Assembly (NCBI GenBank): GCA_946566955.1
Contig: CAMNXD010000002.1
Location: 87,915-151,914 of the forward strand
From: an uncultured Clostridia bacterium
GTDB taxonomy: Bacteria; Bacillota; Clostridia; Oscillospirales; Acutalibacteraceae
DNA: 64,000 bases
Direction: 5' to 3'
In this document: positions 15,033 through 26,354 of the stretch, piece by piece
How the letters are laid out: each line of letters begins with the position of its first letter
Numbering within the stretch: position 1 is the first letter of the stretch
Translations under genes and position numbers: made by a program
The notes under the pieces: generated by a model
The model's database searches: none
Seen by the model: the letters and a program-made list of their open reading frames with translations, nothing else
What the model was told of the DNA's origin: nothing

Positions 15033-16388
15033 CTAAACGCCAACATATGCGTCAATGCACCTTATTGTGGCATCAACTGATTTTATAAAACCTTTTCTGC
15101 CATCTCTAACTGCAAAGCTCAAACTATTATCTAAATAATTCCCTAAATGTGCTGCCAAAATATAACATGCCCTGTTTAACGGGGGTCCTTCTGCATCTGC
15201 ATTTTCAACTACAATTTTTCGGAATTCATCGCTACCAGTCAAATTTGTTATGCCTTCTTCAACTTTAGTAAAATGAAATATTCCTTCTTTTAACAGCTCG
15301 CTATAATGTGTTAATTTTTGAACATTTCCCCCTTTTTCCTTTTCTATAGATTCTATTGTTTCCTCCGCTTTTTTTATTTTTTTATTTAAGTCTTCTATTT
15401 CTTTTGTTTTTTGATCTATTGTCGCTTGGCTCAATTGTCCTTCACGTTGTACAAGCTTTTCTTCAATTTCCTCTTTCCTTAACGTGCTTTGTTTTTTAAC
15501 TTCATTTGCAGCTCTTAACATTTCAAGGGATTTCAAATCACCGGCACAATCTGTGCAAAATTGACATATATCATTGTGAATTTTTTTGCGGTTTTGAAGT
15601 GTTTTTAGTAAGCCATCTAAACAACATGTTGGTTTGTTTTCATCAAAGTGATACAAACTTTTAATTACCAGAATTACATTTTCCATATCTTTTAGTTCAT
15701 ATTTCCCATCATGAAAATTCCTGAGTGCATTTTCTAATACACTATCAACGCCTGAATTAGTATTGGTGTCTAGCATGTTCTGTTTACAGACCTCTTTAAT
15801 AGGCCCAGATCTAATTGGCTGAGCTATTTCCAGAGTTGCTATATCATTACAAAGCTTTTGGGCGATGGTTAATGACAAAATCTCCAAACAATCCCCTGCG
15901 AATTTCACATCTGCGTTCTTTTGATCTATCCAGTCTGTACAACCTGCATTGAACTTAAGAATTAATTCTTTCACAGGTTTTCCTGAATGAATTGCGCCCA
16001 GAATAGGTTCAAACGTTTGAATCACATTAGGTCTAAAAACTGGACGCCACTTTCCTACATCCACAACAAAATACCAATTCGATTTTTTTAAACCTTCAGC
16101 ATATTCCATTACTTCTCTTATCGTTCGTAGGTCTTTTTCTATAGCATCGATGCCCATTTGTCCATTAGCTTGGCCTATTTTTAGGAATATCTTTTTTAAC
16201 TTTTCAAGATTACTAGCTATTTTTTCTGGTAGCTTTTTGCCATTATCAGTCCTTAGTGCCGGAAAATTTCCCTTTATCATGTTCTCCCAGGCATTTTCTT
16301 CATTAAAATTGTATTTATTAAGTGCTTCTACTATATCCCTAGTCTTAGTATTACTAGTATTACTAGCACTCGGAAAGAAAAAACTCAT
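15033..16388 (-). CDS. Large coiled-coil protein, unknown function
   Basis: 451 residues from an ATG with a strong AAAGGAGTG site. I recognise no family. The N-terminus (MSFFFPSASNTSNTKT) is Ser/Thr/Asn-rich and is not a signal peptide. Residues about 40-280 are mixed helical with several Cys, including CQFCTDC. About 300-355 is a Lys/Glu-rich coiled coil (QREGQLSQATIDQKTKEIE region), followed by a compact C-terminal part. It sits tail-to-tail with the AAA+ lipoprotein gene, has its own good promoter and shares the AT-rich composition of the metalloprotease cluster. It could be an adaptor or an effector, but this is speculative. Confidence 0.7.
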   Translation of the reverse strand: MSFFFPSASNTSNTKTRDIVEALNKYNFNEENAWENMIKGNFPALRTDNGKKLPEKIASNLEKLKKIFLKIGQANGQMGIDAIEKDLRTIREVMEYAEGLKKSNWYFVVDVGKWRPVFRPNVIQTFEPILGAIHSGKPVKELILKFNAGCTDWIDQKNADVKFAGDCLEILSLTIAQKLCNDIATLEIAQPIRSGPIKEVCKQNMLDTNTNSGVDSVLENALRNFHDGKYELKDMENVILVIKSLYHFDENKPTCCLDGLLKTLQNRKKIHNDICQFCTDCAGDLKSLEMLRAANEVKKQSTLRKEEIEEKLVQREGQLSQATIDQKTKEIEDLNKKIKKAEETIESIEKEKGGNVQKLTHYSELLKEGIFHFTKVEEGITNLTGSDEFRKIVVENADAEGPPLNRACYILAAHLGNYLDNSLSFAVRDGRKGFIKSVDATIRCIDAYVGV

Positions 16389-16440
16389 CTAAATCACTCC
16401 TTTTTATAGTTTGCTGTTTTAATCTAAAAACAGTATTTAA

Positions 16441-16469
16441 ATAATACCATATTAAAATATATCTGTCAA
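16441..16469 (-). promoter_or_regulatory. Sigma-A promoter of the coiled-coil gene
   Basis: On the minus strand TTGACA (16464-16469) and TATTAT (16441-16446) are spaced by 17 bp, about 50 nt upstream of the ATG. The rest of the gap to ligA (16,470-16,666) is AT-rich and shows nothing I can name. Confidence 0.82.
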
Positions 16470-16666
16470 TATCAATAGTTCAAGAAATTATTTTATTATT
16501 TGCTATGATTTTAGGCTTTAAAAACCCTTAATTTTGAAACATATTATATATTTGTAGCCATCATTGCTGCAATCAAACATTTAAACCTAAATATATTAAT
16601 AAAATAATACAAGGTCCTCCATAACATATGGCGAACCTATTTATTTTGAAAATAAAACTTTATAAT

Positions 16667-18658
<1,992 letters not shown>

Positions 18659-18686
18659 TTATCAGCATCCTTTCTTTAAACTAACA

Positions 18687-20018
18687 TCATAATAAAGAAT
18701 ATTTTTCCACACCTTGGTTTGTAATTTTAGCTTTTATTAACGGCTCCGCTTTAGGCTTTACATTTGAAATTTTTATAGCATTTTTTAAGATATTTTCCCC
18801 TTCTTTGCATCTATTCACGCTTGAAGAATAAAGCATTGCTAAAAGCTCTCCTTTTTTTATTTCGTCCCCTACCTTTTTATTTAAAATTATTCCCGCATAA
18901 GGGTCTATATATTCTTCCTTGCTCTGACGTCCTGCACCTAAAATCATAGCTGCTTTGCCCAGCTTATCTGCTTGCATTTCACTAATATATCCTTCGAAAT
19001 CAGAAAGATATTCATAAACGATTTTCGATTTATTGGGATACTCATCTTCCAGAAGCACTGAGATATCCCCTCCCAAAGCAGAAATCATTTCTTGAAGTTT
19101 TTCAAATGCTCTACCGCTATCTATAGCTTCTTTTGCCATTTTTTCGCACTTTTCAAACGATCCCTTCTCAGCGAGATTTAGCATATGTGCAGCTAAATAT
19201 ATAGAAATATTTCTTAAATCTTTCGGTCCTCTCCCTTTAAGAACTTCGCAAGCTTCCCAAACTTCTAAAAAATTTCCTATGGCATTTCCAAGCGGTTGGT
19301 TCATGTCGGTTATAATAGACACAACCTTCTTTTTAAAGCTATCTCCAATTTCCACCATAAGACGCGATAAATCTATGGCATCTTTTGTATTTTTCATAAA
19401 GGCTCCATCGCCTACTTTAACGTCCAGTAAAATACAGTCAGAACCCGAAGCCAACTTTTTACTCATAATACTAGACGCAATCAAAGGAATACTTTCAACC
19501 GTAGCAGTTACATCCCTTAAAGCATAAATCTTCTTGTCTGCAGGAACTAAATTACTCGTCTGGCTAATAACGCAGCAACCTATTTCGTTTACAATTTTAA
19601 AAAATTTTTCTTTTTCTATTGCGAGGTTTATTCCATCAATTGATTCTAGTTTATCAACAGTCCCTCCAGTATGACCTAGCGCTCTACCTGACATCTTTGC
19701 CACCTTTACTCCAAAACAAGCCACAAGTGGAGCGAGTATAATAGTTGTTTTATCGCCAACTCCCCCTGTACTGTGCTTATCAACCTTTATACCCTCTATC
19801 CTAGAAAGGTCAATCCTTTCACCAGAATTTAGCATAGAGCTTGTTAAAAAGCTGCATTCTTGATTAGTCATTCCTTTTAAACACACAGCCATTAAAAATG
19901 CTGACATTTGGTAATCTTTTATATCCTCTTGCAAATAACCATTTACGAAAAATTCTATTTCCTCTTGAGTTAGATCTTCTCCATTTTTCTTTTTTTCGAT
20001 TATATCATAGGCTCTCAT
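18687..20018 (-). CDS. pdp: Pyrimidine-nucleoside phosphorylase
   Basis: 443 residues. It cleaves uridine, thymidine and deoxyuridine with phosphate to give the base and (deoxy)ribose-1-phosphate. The family signature is clear: an N-terminal helical domain (QEEIEFFVNGYLQ), the phosphate-binding KHSTGGVGDKTT near residues 81-92, MSGRALGHTGGTVDK, and a C-terminal alpha/beta domain. Length and composition fit the Firmicutes enzyme rather than the anthranilate phosphoribosyltransferase relatives. It lies 34 nt after deoC and feeds sugar phosphates to deoB and deoC. Confidence 0.95.
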   Translation of the reverse strand: MRAYDIIEKKKNGEDLTQEEIEFFVNGYLQEDIKDYQMSAFLMAVCLKGMTNQECSFLTSSMLNSGERIDLSRIEGIKVDKHSTGGVGDKTTIILAPLVACFGVKVAKMSGRALGHTGGTVDKLESIDGINLAIEKEKFFKIVNEIGCCVISQTSNLVPADKKIYALRDVTATVESIPLIASSIMSKKLASGSDCILLDVKVGDGAFMKNTKDAIDLSRLMVEIGDSFKKKVVSIITDMNQPLGNAIGNFLEVWEACEVLKGRGPKDLRNISIYLAAHMLNLAEKGSFEKCEKMAKEAIDSGRAFEKLQEMISALGGDISVLLEDEYPNKSKIVYEYLSDFEGYISEMQADKLGKAAMILGAGRQSKEEYIDPYAGIILNKKVGDEIKKGELLAMLYSSSVNRCKEGENILKNAIKISNVKPKAEPLIKAKITNQGVEKYSLL

Positions 20019-20052
20019 TTTTAATTTAGCTCTCCTTTATAGCAGAAAAATC

Positions 20053-20706
20053 TTAGTTTATATTTTTAACAAACTTTATAATTTTACTCGTTCCCAATCT
20101 ATCGGCCCCTAACTTTATAAATTCTTCTGCATCCTTTAAAGTACTAATCCCTCCTGCAGCTTTGATTTTAACCCGAGAATCTAAATTCTTTTTAAATAGC
20201 ACTATGTCCTCCCGCTTTGCTCCGCATTTTGAAAATCCTGTAGAAGTTTTAATAAAATCCGCTCCAGAGGAGCTAACTATTTTGCACATATTTATCTTCT
20301 CTTCTTCGGATAGCAAACACGTTTCAATAATTACTTTTAAAATTTTATCTTCACATACTTTTTTTATCTCACTTATTTCGTCCTCAATATAAGTAAAATT
20401 TTTGCTTTTTAATGCTCCTATATTAATTACCATATCTATTTCATCTGCACCGTTTTCTAAAGCATCAGAAGTCTCAAATATTTTACTTTTCTTAGTACTA
20501 TAGCCATTTGGGAAACCTATAACAGTGCAAATCTTCATGTTTTTTCCGCTATACTCTTTTGCACGCTTTACAAAGCTAGGTGAAATGCATACCGATGCCA
20601 CTCGGTATTTTATAGCGTCGTCGCAGAGAGTTTTTACATCACTAAAGGTTGCATCTACTGATAAAAGAGTATGATCTACTCTTGATAAAATTTTTTTTAT
20701 ATCCAT
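20053..20706 (-). CDS. deoC: Deoxyribose-phosphate aldolase
   Basis: 217-residue class I aldolase that splits 2-deoxyribose-5-phosphate into glyceraldehyde-3-phosphate and acetaldehyde. The Schiff-base lysine is in DFIKTSTGF and the second catalytic lysine in VKIKAAGGIST. The N-terminal DHTLL motif is also present. It follows the importer permease after a 79-nt gap holding a hairpin and precedes pdp, completing a deoxynucleoside breakdown route with deoB, deoD and pdp. Confidence 0.96.
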   Translation of the reverse strand: MDIKKILSRVDHTLLSVDATFSDVKTLCDDAIKYRVASVCISPSFVKRAKEYSGKNMKICTVIGFPNGYSTKKSKIFETSDALENGADEIDMVINIGALKSKNFTYIEDEISEIKKVCEDKILKVIIETCLLSEEEKINMCKIVSSSGADFIKTSTGFSKCGAKREDIVLFKKNLDSRVKIKAAGGISTLKDAEEFIKLGADRLGTSKIIKFVKNIN

Positions 20707-20726
20707 TTATAGCTCCTTATTTTATA

Positions 20727-20752
20727 GAAGCAGTAACTGAGCTCACTGCTTC
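20727..20752. promoter_or_regulatory. Intergenic hairpin between importer and deoC
   Basis: GAAGCAGT (20727-20734) and ACTGCTTC (20745-20752) form a perfect 8-bp stem with a 10-nt loop, between the permease gene and deoC. No U-run follows on the minus strand, so it is more likely an mRNA-stability or processing hairpin than a terminator. Confidence 0.4.
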
Positions 20753-20785
20753 CAACAAAATGTAATTTTAATTCAACTTACTAAA

Positions 20786-21709
20786 TTATCTTTCTCCCTT
20801 TTGATAAGGTACTCCAGATGCTTTTGGAGCAGAAGAGCGTCCCACAAAAACAATTAACATTATTATTGTTAAAACGTAAGGAATCATTGCGAGAAGTGGT
20901 GACGGAATATTTACAGTTCCACCTCCGAGCATTACTACTAAGGCTTGAGAAAATCCAAAGAGCAAGCATGCTAAGTATGCCCCAAAAGGACGCCATTTTC
21001 CAAATATTACAGCCGCCAAAGCTATGAATCCCTGACCACTTATCGCCGTAGGAGTAAACTGAGAAATTATAGCGAGAGTTACTGTCCCTCCACCGAGTCC
21101 CGCAAGAAATCCAGAAGCAATAACGCAAAAATATCTTGACTTATAAACAGATACTCCTAAAGTGTCCACAGCTGCAGGATGTTCACCCATAGCACGTATT
21201 CTGAGGCCCCACTTAGTTTTATAAAGCAAAAACCATGTTGCAGTTACAACAAATACTGCTAAAATAACAGTCACATCTATATTTAAATTGCTAAATGCTG
21301 TATTTTGTAAAGATTTTAAGCTTATTATTTTTGGAAGTTTTGCTGGAACAGGTATAGTTAAAGTTGCTCCATTGAAAAAATATCTAGATAGAAACATTGC
21401 AAGTCCTGGACCAATTAAGTTTAAAGCTATACCTGAAACTGTTTGATCAGATTTAAAAGTAATTGAAGCAACTGCATGCAATAGTGACATAATCGCCCCT
21501 GCTAAACCTGCGCAAAGAAGTCCAAGCCAAGCATTGTTGGAAAAATACCCTACTGTTGCACCGGCTAGAGCACCTATGCTCATCATTCCTTCTATTCCAA
21601 TGTTCACTATTCCTGACCTCTCTGATATAACTCCTCCCATAGCTGCTAAAGTTAGAGGCGCAGAGTACATTAAAGTTATGGAAATAGCAATTAAAATATT
21701 ACTTAACAT
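20786..21709 (-). CDS. nupQ: Nucleoside ABC importer permease 2
   Basis: 307-residue polytopic membrane protein of the branched-chain/ribose-type permease family, with MGGVISERSGIVNIGIEGMM near the start, which is characteristic of the YufQ/NupQ partner in BMP-type nucleoside importers. About eight to ten hydrophobic segments are visible. It overlaps the preceding permease gene by 11 nt, so the two are co-translated and probably form a heterodimeric channel. Confidence 0.9.
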   Translation of the reverse strand: MLSNILIAISITLMYSAPLTLAAMGGVISERSGIVNIGIEGMMSIGALAGATVGYFSNNAWLGLLCAGLAGAIMSLLHAVASITFKSDQTVSGIALNLIGPGLAMFLSRYFFNGATLTIPVPAKLPKIISLKSLQNTAFSNLNIDVTVILAVFVVTATWFLLYKTKWGLRIRAMGEHPAAVDTLGVSVYKSRYFCVIASGFLAGLGGGTVTLAIISQFTPTAISGQGFIALAAVIFGKWRPFGAYLACLLFGFSQALVVMLGGGTVNIPSPLLAMIPYVLTIIMLIVFVGRSSAPKASGVPYQKGER

Positions 21710-22832
21710 CTAATTTTGCCTTCCTCTCCAAAAATTTATTAATTAAAGACGGAACTATACGTACTAACGCTACAAAAAACACTATAACCCCAATCATAAT
21801 GTTTACTATTTCGGAAGGAGCACCTATTTTAAACTGTAAAGACTGTCCGGAGTAAATAAGTGCGCTAAACATTAATCCTGCAAATATACACCCTACCGGT
21901 GAGCTTCCGGCTATCAAAGCTACGGAAAGTCCATTAAAACCATAATTTTCAAACATAGCTAGTGACTGTATACCGTGAAGTGAAGTTCCGGTAATTGAAA
22001 GTGCTCCTGCAAGACCCGAAAGTGCTCCTGAAATTAGCATCGTATAAAAAATGTTTCTAGGAACATTTATTCCTGCATTTTGAGCAGCATCAGGATTCAG
22101 TCCCGCTACTCGGAGTTCATAGCCCTTTTTGGTTTTATAAATCATGACCCAGCTCAGCACAGCAACTACTACGGCAACTAGAAAATTTAAGTTAAAATCT
22201 GTCTTTAGAATTACATCATTTAGAAAATAATTATTCCTTAAAAATTCACGGCCTTGATCTGAAAATTTCCAATCATTTAGTAAGAGTGTAAACCCCGAAG
22301 GATTTATAGGATAGCTTCCATCACTATCTGGTTTATTAAACCTTTCTGAAAGTGCAATGTAGTTACAAAAATAAAGTGCTATCCAGTTAAACATTATACT
22401 AGTTAAAACCTCGTGAATGCCAAATTTTGACTTCAACATGCCAACTAATCCTCCAAAAATTGCCCCCGCTGCAACACCTGACAAAATCACAAGTGGTATC
22501 TGGATTGCAGGATGAAAGTCACACAGGATTCCCACGATGGTCGCAAACACTGTGGAAATTATGTACTGCCCTTCTGCCCCGATGTTAAAAAGTCCAGCTT
22601 TAAAAGCAAATGCCACGCTCAGTGCAGTTAAAATTATAGGAGTGCTCTTTAGTATTACGTTTACTATAAATTTAGGTCTGGAAAAAACTGAATTCACCAT
22701 TATTGCTAACGACTGGCTAGCACTGTATCCAGTTACAAGTAAAATTCCACAGGCTACCATAAAACCACATACTACTGCGATAGAAGTACATGCAAACGGA
22801 GTTTTTAAAAATTTAGCTATTTTCTCTATCAT
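21699..22832 (-). CDS. nupP: Nucleoside ABC importer permease 1
   Basis: 377-residue integral membrane protein of the same family as its neighbour, resembling YufP/NupP. It has motifs AFKAGLFNIGAEGQY and LRVAGLNPDAAQNAGI, the coupling region that contacts the ATPase, and about ten transmembrane segments. It overlaps the ATPase gene by 20 nt and the second permease gene by 11 nt. Substrate preference for nucleosides is inferred from the BMP-type binding protein and the surrounding deo genes. Confidence 0.9.
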   Translation of the reverse strand: MIEKIAKFLKTPFACTSIAVVCGFMVACGILLVTGYSASQSLAIMVNSVFSRPKFIVNVILKSTPIILTALSVAFAFKAGLFNIGAEGQYIISTVFATIVGILCDFHPAIQIPLVILSGVAAGAIFGGLVGMLKSKFGIHEVLTSIMFNWIALYFCNYIALSERFNKPDSDGSYPINPSGFTLLLNDWKFSDQGREFLRNNYFLNDVILKTDFNLNFLVAVVVAVLSWVMIYKTKKGYELRVAGLNPDAAQNAGINVPRNIFYTMLISGALSGLAGALSITGTSLHGIQSLAMFENYGFNGLSVALIAGSSPVGCIFAGLMFSALIYSGQSLQFKIGAPSEIVNIMIGVIVFFVALVRIVPSLINKFLERKAKLDVK

Positions 22833-24357
22833 TGCCTTTACCTCCTGCCATTAAAAGACCTACGTTATGCTCATTGGCTTCTTCTTGAGTGAACTCTCCT
22901 GCAATTGAGCCGTCATATATTACAGCCACTCTATCGGATAAATCCAATATCTCATCTAGTTCAAGAGATATCAAAAGCACTGCTTTTCCTTCGTCCCGAA
23001 GCCTCACTAGTATTTTATGTACATACTCAATTGCACCTACATCAAGTCCACGAGTAGGTTGCACTGCAATTAGCAAATCAGGGTTACTCGAAACTTCTCT
23101 TCCTATTATTAATTTTTGCTGATTTCCTCCAGATAAATTTCGAATTTTAGTATTTTTACAATTAACCGGCCGAATATCGTACTCTTTTATAAGAGAATCT
23201 GTGAATTTATCTCTCTCTTCGTAATTTAAAAATCCATTTACACAAAACGGTTTTTTCCTATACTTATCTAAAATTGCATTATCTGCAACTGACATCGATA
23301 AAATTGAACCATCTTTGTGGCGATCTTCATGGATAATGGATATCTTACTATCCAAAACATTTCTAACACTTGTATTTTGAATTTCTTTATCACCCATCAG
23401 TATTTTACCTGATTCAGCATATCTTTTGCTTATTATAGCTTCTAAAAGTTCTTTTTGACCATTACCCTCAATGCCGGCCAAACCGTATATTTCGCCTCTT
23501 TTAAGTGATAAACTTAAATTCTTTACGGCATCGAGTCCTCTTTCGGATTTTACGCAGAGATTCTCTATTCTAAATATAACTTCTCCGGCTTTTGCGGGCT
23601 TCTTTTCAACTGAAAGCTTTACCTTTCTGCCAACCATTTTTTCAGCCAAACTTTGCTCGCTTTCCTCTTGAACCTCTACTCTATCAACAAATTTTCCTTT
23701 TCGAATAATAGTACATTCTTTAGAGGACTTTTTAATTTCCTTGAGCTTGTGAGTTATAATTATTATAGTTTTGCCATCTCGTTTTAGGCACTCTATAATT
23801 TCCATTAGCTCATCAATTTCATATGGAGTTAAAACAGCAGTGGGCTCATCTAAAATTAAAATTTCTGCTCCTCTATAAAGCGCTTTGAGAATTTCAACCT
23901 TTTGCTGCATTCCAACCGAAATATTTCTAACTCTCCTTTTAAGTTCAACCTTCATTCCATATCTTGAAATTATGTCTAAAATTTTCTTTTTTGCTTTTCG
24001 AGTGTTAATTATTCCAAATTTATCTGTAGTTTCAGTTCCGAGTATGATATTTTGCATTACAGTAAATTTTTCAATAAGCATAAAATGCTGATGGACCATT
24101 CCAATTCCATAGCTTATAGCGCAGCTAGGATTATAAATATTTACTTTTTCACCATTTAAATATATTTCACCTGTATCTGCACCATAAAGTCCATAAAGAA
24201 TATTCATAAGAGTACTTTTACCCGCGCCGTTTTCACCAAGTATAGCATGAGTTTCGCCTTTTTTAACGTCTAAATCTACAGAATCAAGTGCTACAGAGTT
24301 ATTAAAAATTTTTGTAATTCCTCGCATTTGAACCGCATAATCTTTATTAATTTCCAA
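22813..24357 (-). CDS. nupO: Nucleoside ABC importer ATPase (two ATP-binding domains)
   Basis: 514 residues with two fused ATP-binding cassettes, as in sugar and nucleoside importers. The first has Walker A GENGAGKST and Walker B ILILDEPTAVL. The second has a degenerate Walker A-like GIEGNGQKEL but keeps LSGGNQQK and QPTRGLDVGA, normal for this family. It powers uptake through NupP and NupQ of substrate delivered by the BMP-family protein encoded 25 nt upstream. Confidence 0.92.
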   Translation of the reverse strand: MEINKDYAVQMRGITKIFNNSVALDSVDLDVKKGETHAILGENGAGKSTLMNILYGLYGADTGEIYLNGEKVNIYNPSCAISYGIGMVHQHFMLIEKFTVMQNIILGTETTDKFGIINTRKAKKKILDIISRYGMKVELKRRVRNISVGMQQKVEILKALYRGAEILILDEPTAVLTPYEIDELMEIIECLKRDGKTIIIITHKLKEIKKSSKECTIIRKGKFVDRVEVQEESEQSLAEKMVGRKVKLSVEKKPAKAGEVIFRIENLCVKSERGLDAVKNLSLSLKRGEIYGLAGIEGNGQKELLEAIISKRYAESGKILMGDKEIQNTSVRNVLDSKISIIHEDRHKDGSILSMSVADNAILDKYRKKPFCVNGFLNYEERDKFTDSLIKEYDIRPVNCKNTKIRNLSGGNQQKLIIGREVSSNPDLLIAVQPTRGLDVGAIEYVHKILVRLRDEGKAVLLISLELDEILDLSDRVAVIYDGSIAGEFTQEEANEHNVGLLMAGGKGNDRENS

Positions 24358-24382
24358 GAATATCCTCCTCTCAAAATAGCTG

Positions 24383-25456
24383 CTATATTTTTAAAGCTGG
24401 AAGCTTTTTTATAAATTCATTAAATTTTACAGGAGTACTAGGAGGGACTATCAAGCCACTTCTTATTTTATTTTCAATTTCTTTGATGGATTTTTTAAGG
24501 CTATCCTCAATGTTAGGATTTTGTTCCGGTATTCCAACACATCCTTCTTTGATTCCAAGCGAAATATCCTGACCTCCAATTTTTTCTCCATTTAAAAGTT
24601 TAGTTGAGACCATTTCAACTGCTTTCCCAACGTCCTTTATTGCAGAAGTTAAAACGTTCTTAGGTGCAAGAAATGATTGATCCATATCTGCTCCTATTGC
24701 ATAGGCATCTCTTTCTTTTGCAGCTTCAATAACTCCTACTCCGGCTCCGCCAGCCGCATGAAATATTACATCGCATTCTTCAAACATTTTCATAGCTATT
24801 GCTTTTCCCTTCGCAGAGTCGCTAAAGCTTTCAGAGTATTGCACCTTTACACTTATACCTATGTCTCGTACTTTTGCAGCATAAGCAACTCCTGCTCTAT
24901 AACCATACTCAAATTGATCAATAACCATTCCTCTCATTCCGCCTATAAAGCCAACTTGGTGAGTTTTAGTCGTCATGCCGGCTATGTACCCTACCAAAAA
25001 AGAGGATTCTTCAGCACGAAACGCTACGCTTATAACATTTTCAGGCACATTTTCTCCCCAACCGTAGTCTGCAATTGCGTAATTTAATTCCGGATTTATT
25101 TTAGAAGCTAACTCTACAGGATCCGCGAGCTTATATCCAATACCCCAAATTAAATTTGCGTTTTCGTCGGCCAACTTATCAAAGTTAACTCCATAGTCAG
25201 ACGCTTGCTGACATTCAACGTATCCTATTTTTGAACCACTTTTCTCTGAAAAGCTTTTAAGTCCATTCCATGCCGACTCTTGAAAAGATTGGTCATTTAT
25301 TCCGCCTCCGTCAGTTACCATTGCAACGAAAAATCTGTCTTCATTGACTGCTCCTTTGGCTATTAAAATACTAGTTTTAACTATAAGAGTACAAAAGCTT
25401 ATTCCTATTGCTGCTAAAGCACTAAAAAGCAGTACTCTTGAAATTATCTTTTTCAT
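24383..25456 (-). CDS. nupN: BMP-family nucleoside-binding protein
   Basis: 357-residue substrate-binding protein of the BMP/PnrA (YufN) family: MVTDGGGINDQSFQESAWNG near the mature N-terminus, GYIAGMTTKTHQVGFIGG, and a C-terminal GIKEGCVGI. It should capture nucleosides outside the membrane for the ABC importer. The N-terminal hydrophobic segment has no good lipobox: the only Cys (C22) follows Phe (SFC), so the protein may stay anchored by an uncleaved helix instead of by lipid. It lies 13 nt after deoD. Confidence 0.92.
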   Translation of the reverse strand: MKKIISRVLLFSALAAIGISFCTLIVKTSILIAKGAVNEDRFFVAMVTDGGGINDQSFQESAWNGLKSFSEKSGSKIGYVECQQASDYGVNFDKLADENANLIWGIGYKLADPVELASKINPELNYAIADYGWGENVPENVISVAFRAEESSFLVGYIAGMTTKTHQVGFIGGMRGMVIDQFEYGYRAGVAYAAKVRDIGISVKVQYSESFSDSAKGKAIAMKMFEECDVIFHAAGGAGVGVIEAAKERDAYAIGADMDQSFLAPKNVLTSAIKDVGKAVEMVSTKLLNGEKIGGQDISLGIKEGCVGIPEQNPNIEDSLKKSIKEIENKIRSGLIVPPSTPVKFNEFIKKLPALKI

Positions 25457-25469
25457 AGGTTTCCTCCAA

Positions 25470-26189
25470 TCAGTTCAAGCTTATACTTGTATTTAAAGCT
25501 ATTTCTACCATTTGATTAAATCCCTTTTCGCGTTCTTCTGAAGACAGTGAAAGCCCCTGCATAGGGCAGTCCGAAATAGTGACCATGCATAAGGCATTCT
25601 TTTTAAGCTTTGCAGCATTCATATAAAGTGCAGCAGATTCCATTTCAACAGCAAGTATTCCCATTTCTTGCCATTTATGTAAAACATCAGACTCACTATA
25701 AAATACATCAGTAGAATAAACATTTCCAACAAAAGTGTTCACATCAAAACTTTTTGAGCACTGTACCGCTCTTTCTAATAAATGAAAATCGGCGATAGGA
25801 GCAAAGTTTCCATTCAACTTATATTGCATGCAATAATTTGAATCCGTACAAGCTCCCATCGCCATAACTATATCTCTTAAATTAACTTTTTCAGATACCG
25901 CTCCCGCACTGCCTATTCTTATTATATTCTCCACTTCATAAAACTTGAAAAGCTCATAAGAATATATCCCTATAGAAGCCATACCCATACCGCTGCCCAT
26001 CACAGAAACAGTGTTTTGCCTATATTTTCCAGTATATCCAAGCATACCTCTGACTTCATTTATGCATTTTACTTCCGTTAAAAAATTCTGAGCTATATAC
26101 CTGGCTCTTAGTGGATCGCCAGGCATTAAAACAGTTTTTGCAATTTCTCCTTTTTGAGCTGAAATATGAGGAGTTGGCAAATTTAACAT
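25470..26189 (-). CDS. deoD: Purine-nucleoside phosphorylase DeoD
   Basis: About 239 residues of the hexameric DeoD type. It releases purine bases from (deoxy)ribonucleosides with phosphate. Motifs include TPHISAQKGEIA, VLMPGDPLRARYIA, GMGMASIGIY, VEMESAALY and the catalytic Asp in TISDC. I place the start at the ATG of MLNLPTPH (26187-26189), because family members begin a few residues before TPH. A further in-frame ATG at 26208-26210 would add seven residues. Neither has a clear ribosome-binding site, and an inverted repeat surrounds the upstream one. It heads the importer gene series. Confidence 0.93.
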   Translation of the reverse strand: MLNLPTPHISAQKGEIAKTVLMPGDPLRARYIAQNFLTEVKCINEVRGMLGYTGKYRQNTVSVMGSGMGMASIGIYSYELFKFYEVENIIRIGSAGAVSEKVNLRDIVMAMGACTDSNYCMQYKLNGNFAPIADFHLLERAVQCSKSFDVNTFVGNVYSTDVFYSESDVLHKWQEMGILAVEMESAALYMNAAKLKKNALCMVTISDCPMQGLSLSSEEREKGFNQMVEIALNTSISLN

Positions 26190-26196
26190 AAATTTA

Positions 26197-26236
26197 AAAG
26201 GTCGATTCATTGTATATAATATTTACTTCGACCTTT
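26197..26236. promoter_or_regulatory. 9-bp inverted repeat over the deoD start region
   Basis: AAAGGTCGA (26197-26205) and TCGACCTTT (26228-26236) are perfect inverted copies with a 22-bp spacer. The spacer includes one possible deoD ATG, and the arm nearer the gene ends 7 bp before the preferred ATG. It may be an operator for deo regulation or an RNA hairpin that controls translation or ends the upstream transcript. Confidence 0.5.
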
Positions 26237-26354
26237 AGTCACCACCTTTTAGTAAGATAATTTGTTGGCAATAACATTAAACATTGTGACAAAATGCCCT
26301 AATTTTTTACGAAACTCACTTAAAAATCATAACTTTAATATCTTTCTCCTTTCG

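Noticed and set aside
26211..26354. Purine riboswitch ahead of deoD
   Set aside because: I looked for the conserved three-way-junction core and did not find it; only a simple inverted repeat is present.
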